A stretch of DNA of 9,737 nt from Candidatus Omnitrophota bacterium. GTDB lineage: Bacteria > Omnitrophota > Gorgyraeia > S143-82. The stretch spans positions 1-9,737 of the forward strand of contig JALVWL010000153.1 of NCBI GenBank assembly GCA_027034965.1, read 5' to 3'. The notes beneath the pieces were generated by a model. That model saw only the letters and a list, made by a program, of their open reading frames with translations. It did not search any database and was not told the origin of the DNA. The position numbers were made by a program, and so were the translations under genes. Below are positions 6,406-9,737 of this stretch, piece by piece. Position 1 is the first letter of the stretch; each line of letters opens with the position of its first letter.

Positions 6406-7344
6406 CTACAGATTTAAAGTTGTCTTAAAATACTCTATCGTTCTCTTAAGGCCTTCTTCTAATGGAATAGATGGCTGCCAGTTTAGTATCTCTTTTGCCT
6501 TTGTAATTTCTGGCCTACGGCGTTTAGGATCGTCTTTGGGCAGTGGTTTAAATATTATCTTAGACTTTGTCTTTGTCAATTTGATAACCATCTCAGCAAG
6601 CTCTAAGATGGAAAATTCTTCTGGATTGCCCAAATTAATTGGGCCGGTAACCCCTTTTTCCGTAGCCATCATCTTTATAATGCCGTCTACTAAATCATCC
6701 ACGAAACAAAAACTGCGTGTCTGGCTACCATCGCCGTATATGGTAATATCCTCTCCCTTGAGGGCCTGGACTATGAAGTTGCTAACGACTCTGCCGTCAT
6801 TGGGATGCATTCGCGGGCCGTAGGTATTAAAGATACGGATTACCTTTATATCCAAGTTATGCTGACGATAATAATCGAAAAACAGGGTCTCCGCACACCT
6901 CTTGCCCTCATCATAGCAGGCCCTGGGACCTATTGGGTTGACATTGCCCCAGTACTCCTCAGGCTGAGGATGGACCTCCGGGTCGCCATAGACCTCGCTG
7001 GTAGATGCCTGCAGTATCCGCGCCTTTACCCTTTTGGCAAGGCCCAACATATTTATAGAGCCAGAGACGCTTACCTTGGTGGTCTGAACCGGGTCAAACT
7101 GGTAATGCACAGGACTTGCAGGACAGGCAAGATTATATATCTCATCTACCTCTACATAAAGAGGAAAACATATATCGTGGCGGATAAATTCAAAATAGGG
7201 ATTCTCCAAGAGATGCACTATATTGCGTTTCTGCCCGGTAAAGAAATTGTCCACGCAGATGACCTCATTACCCTCTTTAAGCAGCCTCTCGCATAGATGA
7301 CTGCCGATAAATCCTGCTCCACCTGTGATAATGATGCGTTTCAC
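6406..7344 (-). CDS. uxs: UDP-glucuronate decarboxylase (UDP-xylose synthase)
   Basis: A 312-residue extended SDR that oxidises and decarboxylates UDP-glucuronate to UDP-xylose. It shows the NAD loop TGGAGFIGSH (7-16), STSEVYGDPEVHPQ (114-127) with the catalytic Ser/Thr and the glutamate expected for the family, and GPRACYDEGKRCAE (139-152) holding Y144 and K148. RIFNTYGPRM and DGSQTRSFC come later. The GPRACYDEGKR block distinguishes UXS from GalE or RmlB relatives. The start is GTG 7344, giving the canonical MKRIIITGGAG N-terminus; the Shine-Dalgarno site before it is weak (GGGA). It follows wzz after 44 bases without a clear promoter or terminator and precedes pseB by ten bases, so it is probably co-transcribed with both. 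It would supply UDP-xylose for the same surface polysaccharide. No membrane segment. Confidence 0.93.
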   Translation of the reverse strand: MKRIIITGGAGFIGSHLCERLLKEGNEVICVDNFFTGQKRNIVHLLENPYFEFIRHDICFPLYVEVDEIYNLACPASPVHYQFDPVQTTKVSVSGSINMLGLAKRVKARILQASTSEVYGDPEVHPQPEEYWGNVNPIGPRACYDEGKRCAETLFFDYYRQHNLDIKVIRIFNTYGPRMHPNDGRVVSNFIVQALKGEDITIYGDGSQTRSFCFVDDLVDGIIKMMATEKGVTGPINLGNPEEFSILELAEMVIKLTKTKSKIIFKPLPKDDPKRRRPEITKAKEILNWQPSIPLEEGLKRTIEYFKTTLNL

Positions 7345-7388
7345 TTCTATTATCCCAATCTCAAATTTAACTCTTACTATCTATCTCT

Positions 7389-8381
7389 TTAACTAGAAAT
7401 AGTATCACGGATAAGCGCTATACATATAGCTAAAAAGAAACCTAATAAAGAAAACATAATAAAAATAATTTTTCTATTAGGACCTATAGGTTCCGAAGAA
7501 GCTACTACTGGCTGAATCTCTTCAAAGTTGTGGATATAATAATCTTTTTGGTATGACAATGCAGCAAGTTTTATTTTAGACTCTTTTATAGCCTCTTTAA
7601 TAGACATAATCTGAGAAGATAGATTAGAAATACCCATATCTACTTCTTTAACCAAATTCCCCAACTTTACGCGATATAAGGCATCTAATACGAGATAAAG
7701 GCCTTGCCTACCAACCCCATCGTCTTTATCTTGTATCTTTTTCCCCATATCGTCCTCATCCTTTTCACTGCGTTCTTTCACCCCATTAGCAAACTTCTTC
7801 TCTAATTTAATAAGGAAATCCCTTTGCCTAATAGCAGACTTCAACTCTTGAATCAAACTGTCAGAATGCTTCTTAGTTTCCAGCACTATTTTCTCCCACA
7901 GCTCACTTGCATTATTAACGTACGGCTCATATTCTTCTTTTAATAATGCCACTAGATATTTTAAAATACGAATATCTCTTTGAAGGGTTTCTTTTGTCGA
8001 CTTAATTGTTATCTCTATGTACCTATCTTTGCCTGGTAAAGTTCGCACATCAAACTTTGGGACTACATTTAGATCCTTTAATGAAAAATTTTTTACAATA
8101 GCTGGAGAAAAAACACCTTCTTCAATTTTCTTCTTTACAAACTCCGTAGGCTCTATTACCTGGATATTATATATATCTCCCTTTCTATCTAAAACCTCGG
8201 GAACTTTTAAGAGAACGCTTACTTTATATGTATCCGGTAAAACCATAGATAAAATAAGACCACTAAACATAAAAATAGAAGTAAATACAAGAATAAACTT
8301 TTTTCGTCTCCTTAAAGCCATAAATAAAGCTTTTAGATCTAGCTCGCCTTCCTGAAATGTGGATTGTATAGGTCGTTCCAT
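7389..8381 (-). CDS. Wzz-family polysaccharide chain-length determinant / co-polymerase
   Basis: A 330-residue inner-membrane protein with the two-transmembrane layout of Wzz co-polymerases: a short cytoplasmic N-terminus with an RRRKK positive patch, TM1 at about 29-48, a periplasmic part of about 250 residues, and TM2 at about 304-324. The proline motif before TM2 is present (SSEPIGPNRK, 295-304). The N-terminal Wzz domain is followed by coiled-coil-like helices (about 130-195 and 245-285). Between them lies a strongly charged segment (about 199-224, rich in Lys, Glu and Asp), which is unusual. There is no fused tyrosine kinase. Such proteins set the length of O-antigen or exopolysaccharide chains made by a Wzy polymerase. 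ATG 8381 has AAGGAA (8386-8391) upstream, and a near-consensus promoter lies about 60 bases before the gene. It is the first gene of the presumed long operon. Confidence 0.9.
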   Translation of the reverse strand: MERPIQSTFQEGELDLKALFMALRRRKKFILVFTSIFMFSGLILSMVLPDTYKVSVLLKVPEVLDRKGDIYNIQVIEPTEFVKKKIEEGVFSPAIVKNFSLKDLNVVPKFDVRTLPGKDRYIEITIKSTKETLQRDIRILKYLVALLKEEYEPYVNNASELWEKIVLETKKHSDSLIQELKSAIRQRDFLIKLEKKFANGVKERSEKDEDDMGKKIQDKDDGVGRQGLYLVLDALYRVKLGNLVKEVDMGISNLSSQIMSIKEAIKESKIKLAALSYQKDYYIHNFEEIQPVVASSEPIGPNRKIIFIMFSLLGFFLAICIALIRDTISS

Positions 8382-8413
8382 TCTATTCCTTCACATTACA
8401 TATTATATACAGC

Positions 8414-8427
8414 TATACTCCAGTATA
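8414..8427. promoter_or_regulatory. 14-bp palindrome in the wzz leader (possible operator)
   Basis: A perfect inverted repeat, TATACT-GG-AGTATA on the minus strand (six-base arms, two-base centre). It lies at about +7 to +20 of the predicted transcript. Its half TATACTGG recurs just upstream of the -35 box (8472-8479). It may be a repressor site. The six-base AT-rich stem with a two-base centre would be a poor RNA hairpin. Confidence 0.4.
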
Positions 8428-8439
8428 AATTTCTTTACT

Positions 8440-8468
8440 ATTATCAAAGAGAAGTAACAGCCTGTCAA
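8440..8468 (-). promoter_or_regulatory. Sigma-70 type promoter for the wzz-uxs-pse operon
   Basis: On the minus strand, TTGACA (8468-8463) is a perfect -35 box. It is followed after exactly 17 bases by GATAAT (8445-8440), one mismatch from the -10 consensus. A start site at about 8433 would leave a leader of about 52 bases before wzz. It is the best promoter I can see in the window. No terminator is visible between it and the left edge, so it may drive everything from wzz leftwards. Confidence 0.75.
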
Positions 8469-8471
8469 CAA

Positions 8472-8479
8472 CCAGTATA
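8472..8479 (-). promoter_or_regulatory. TATACTGG half-site upstream of the -35 box
   Basis: An exact eight-base copy of the half-site found in the palindrome at 8414-8427, in the same orientation and 52 bases away (about five helical turns). It ends three bases upstream of the -35 hexamer. Possible second contact for a regulator. Confidence 0.3.
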
Positions 8480-8514
8480 GAATTTTTGTCTTACATTTTC
8501 TCCATTCTTCATTC

Positions 8515-9564
8515 TTAACTAGCACACTTTAATGTTGATCCTCTATTGCATAATTTAGGCTTAATATACGATTTTGGATCGCCTGGATTATTCCAGGCAA
8601 TTCTTGGGCCCAGGGCATCCAGGCAATAATCCGCGGTACTCTCAGGCTTACCATCGTATATCTCATAGTCTTTGATCCATTCTTTCGGTGTAAAATCAGG
8701 CATCAGCACATTAGCGCCATAGTTAAAGCCTTCCAATCTCAAGCCAGGTTTTAGTGTATCAAGAGCGGTCGTCGAGGCTATATTTACGTCTTTAAGGACT
8801 ATCCTGCATATGGCTATCATCTTCAGAGACCAGTCTATAACCTGCTCTTTGTCATAATCGTCTATGTACTGATGCAATGGCGTCCCCTCAGTAGGGATAT
8901 AAGGCCCCATACCTAACATATGGGCCCCGATATGCTTGAAAAAGATCACATCTTCCACCAGGCAATCGACATCCTGTCCAGGCAGACCAATCATAACTCC
9001 AGTACCAACCTGATAGCCCAGTTCCCGCAAGGCCAATAAACAGGCACATCTTTTCTCAAAACCAGATAGCCCTTCTTCAGGATGAAGAAAACTATAGAGG
9101 GATGGGTTGCTGGTCTCAATTCTCAACAAATACCTATCCGCACCGCTGTCCCTCCAGAGCTTATAGACATCACGATCCTGTTCCCCTAAGGAAAGTACTA
9201 TTCGCATCTGGCCTCCAGAAAACCTCTTTATCTCGAATATCAACTCATTAATATACTCAATAAAATAATCATCCCTCCTATCACCTGCCTGCAAAACAAC
9301 GGAATGGTAGCCAGATTGAAACAATCTTTTAGACAGGGAAAGGACGACCTCTTTCGGGATCAAATAACGCTGTATATCTTTTCTATCCCTACGAATACCG
9401 CAGTAACTACAATTTTTGATACATATATTGGAAATCTCGATAATACCGCGCAAACATACTCGGCTTCCTATGGACTTCTCAAGCACATCAATCGCCTTGC
9501 TAGCTAGGACTTGGTGGGGAAGAGAGAAAAGTCTTTTTACATATTCTTTTTCCACCATAATCAT
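8515..9564 (-). CDS. HydE-like radical SAM enzyme ([FeFe]-hydrogenase maturase HydE family)
   Basis: A protein of about 349 residues with the radical SAM cluster motif CIKNCSYC (C48, C52, C55) in a HydE-style context (EISN before it, GIRRD after it). Further HydE-like blocks: VLSLGEQ, GADRYLLRIETSNP, LRELGYQVGTGVMIGLPGQ, GPYIPTEGTPL, STTALDTL and GANVLMPDFTP. HydE helps build the dithiomethylamine-bridged diiron site of [FeFe]-hydrogenase. HydF, HydG and a hydrogenase are not in the window. Several usually conserved spots differ from memory of Thermotoga HydE (QAGD for QSGED, RIET for RHET), and the auxiliary C-x7-C-x2-C cluster motif is absent, with only scattered late cysteines. It may therefore be a paralogue with another substrate. 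The start is uncertain: ATG 9564 or 9558 or TTG 9603, none with a good Shine-Dalgarno site. The gene ends shortly before the wzz promoter and is probably functionally unrelated to the sugar genes. Confidence 0.8.
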   Translation of the reverse strand: MIMVEKEYVKRLFSLPHQVLASKAIDVLEKSIGSRVCLRGIIEISNICIKNCSYCGIRRDRKDIQRYLIPKEVVLSLSKRLFQSGYHSVVLQAGDRRDDYFIEYINELIFEIKRFSGGQMRIVLSLGEQDRDVYKLWRDSGADRYLLRIETSNPSLYSFLHPEEGLSGFEKRCACLLALRELGYQVGTGVMIGLPGQDVDCLVEDVIFFKHIGAHMLGMGPYIPTEGTPLHQYIDDYDKEQVIDWSLKMIAICRIVLKDVNIASTTALDTLKPGLRLEGFNYGANVLMPDFTPKEWIKDYEIYDGKPESTADYCLDALGPRIAWNNPGDPKSYIKPKLCNRGSTLKCAS

Positions 9565-9621
9565 AAATTGTGTTGACGATCGAGTTTGTTTCTGAAAGAC
9601 CAACTTTTTAGTCTCTATAGG

Positions 9622-9737
9622 TTATAATTTCTCCCACTCAAAGCCGGAGAGGTTTTTCTTTTCGCTGTCTATCTTTATACCTACCAGGTAGATATCCTTG
9701 TTTTGGCTTTCGTATTTCTTATAATACTGCCTCTCTT
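9622..9737 (-). CDS. C-terminal fragment of a probable AAA-ATPase/PD-(D/E)XK nuclease-like protein
   Basis: The last 37 codons of a gene whose start lies beyond the right edge; the stop is TAA at 9624-9622. The visible end, with YYKKYESQNKDIYLVGIKID and then a GFEWEKL terminus, resembles the C-terminus of proteins pairing an N-terminal AAA-ATPase-like domain with a C-terminal PD-(D/E)XK nuclease domain (PDDEXK_9, formerly DUF1703). These typically finish with a strand of the type LVGI-F/I-D, a charged turn and a W-containing last strand. The catalytic residues would be outside the window, so the family call rests on this short pattern. It runs in the same direction as the HydE-like gene, 57 bases before that gene's ATG 9564. 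Confidence 0.55.
   Translation of the reverse strand, partial: ERQYYKKYESQNKDIYLVGIKIDSEKKNLSGFEWEKL

Noticed and set aside
6377..6823. 148-codon plus-strand open frame
   Set aside because: Antisense to the 3' half of uxs and the start of pseB; no family resemblance.
6805..7296. Long open frame of 163 codons on the plus strand
   Set aside because: It is the antisense shadow of the UDP-glucuronate decarboxylase, whose minus-strand motifs are unambiguous. The plus-strand protein has no recognisable domain.
7345..7388. Possible separate promoter before uxs (GATAAT near the start codon)
   Set aside because: No matching -35 box at proper spacing, and the -10-like box lies about five bases from the GTG; read-through from the wzz promoter is simpler.
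8482..8514. Terminator after the HydE-like gene
   Set aside because: The stretch holds only AT-rich repeats such as AAGAATGAAGAATG; no stable hairpin followed by T residues.
9614..9641. TTGAGT - 16 bp - TATAGA upstream of the HydE-like gene
   Set aside because: Only four of six matches in each box, and the -35 lies inside the preceding gene; too weak to call a promoter.

Overview
The window is a one-way block: every gene I can support lies on the minus strand, so transcription runs from high to low coordinates. The core is a complete-looking pathway for a CMP-activated pseudaminic-acid-type nonulosonic sugar (pseB, pseC, pseF, pseG, a sugar N-formyltransferase, pseI and a Pse-associated methylase). 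It is preceded by a UDP-glucuronate decarboxylase (UDP-xylose synthase) and a Wzz-type polysaccharide chain-length protein. DNA is AT-rich overall, Shine-Dalgarno sites are classical, and a HydE-like radical SAM gene sits upstream. Together these suggest an anaerobic, diderm-like bacterium, perhaps from an uncultured lineage such as Omnitrophota. That taxonomic guess is weak and rests on gene content only.

Layout in the direction of transcription: (1) 9737-9622, the C-terminal end of a gene resembling the AAA-ATPase/PD-(D/E)XK family. (2) 9564-8515, a HydE-like radical SAM enzyme. (3) 8514-8382, an intergenic region with a near-consensus sigma-70 promoter (TTGACA, 17 bp, GATAAT) flanked by two TATACTGG motifs, one inside a 14-bp palindrome. 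(4) 8381-7389, Wzz. (5) 7344-6406, UDP-glucuronate decarboxylase. (6) 6395-207, seven tightly packed Pse genes, with five junctions that overlap (4, 4, 23 and 4 nt) or are separated by a single base. (7) 142-1, the start of another gene, cut by the window edge, preceded by a small hairpin.

Pathway logic: PseB dehydrates and epimerises UDP-GlcNAc, and PseC transaminates C4. Then, instead of the usual PseH acetyltransferase, of which there is no sign here, a formyltransferase of the PseJ type is predicted to formylate the 4-amino group. PseG removes UDP, PseI condenses the hexose with phosphoenolpyruvate, and PseF activates the product with CMP. The predicted product is a 7-formamido pseudaminic acid, possibly methylated. 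Wzz and UDP-xylose supply suggest it goes into a surface polysaccharide, although glycosyltransferases, flippase and polymerase are not in this window. I see no rRNA, tRNA, CRISPR, insertion sequence or clear intrinsic terminator. No gene-free stretch exceeds 300 bases.
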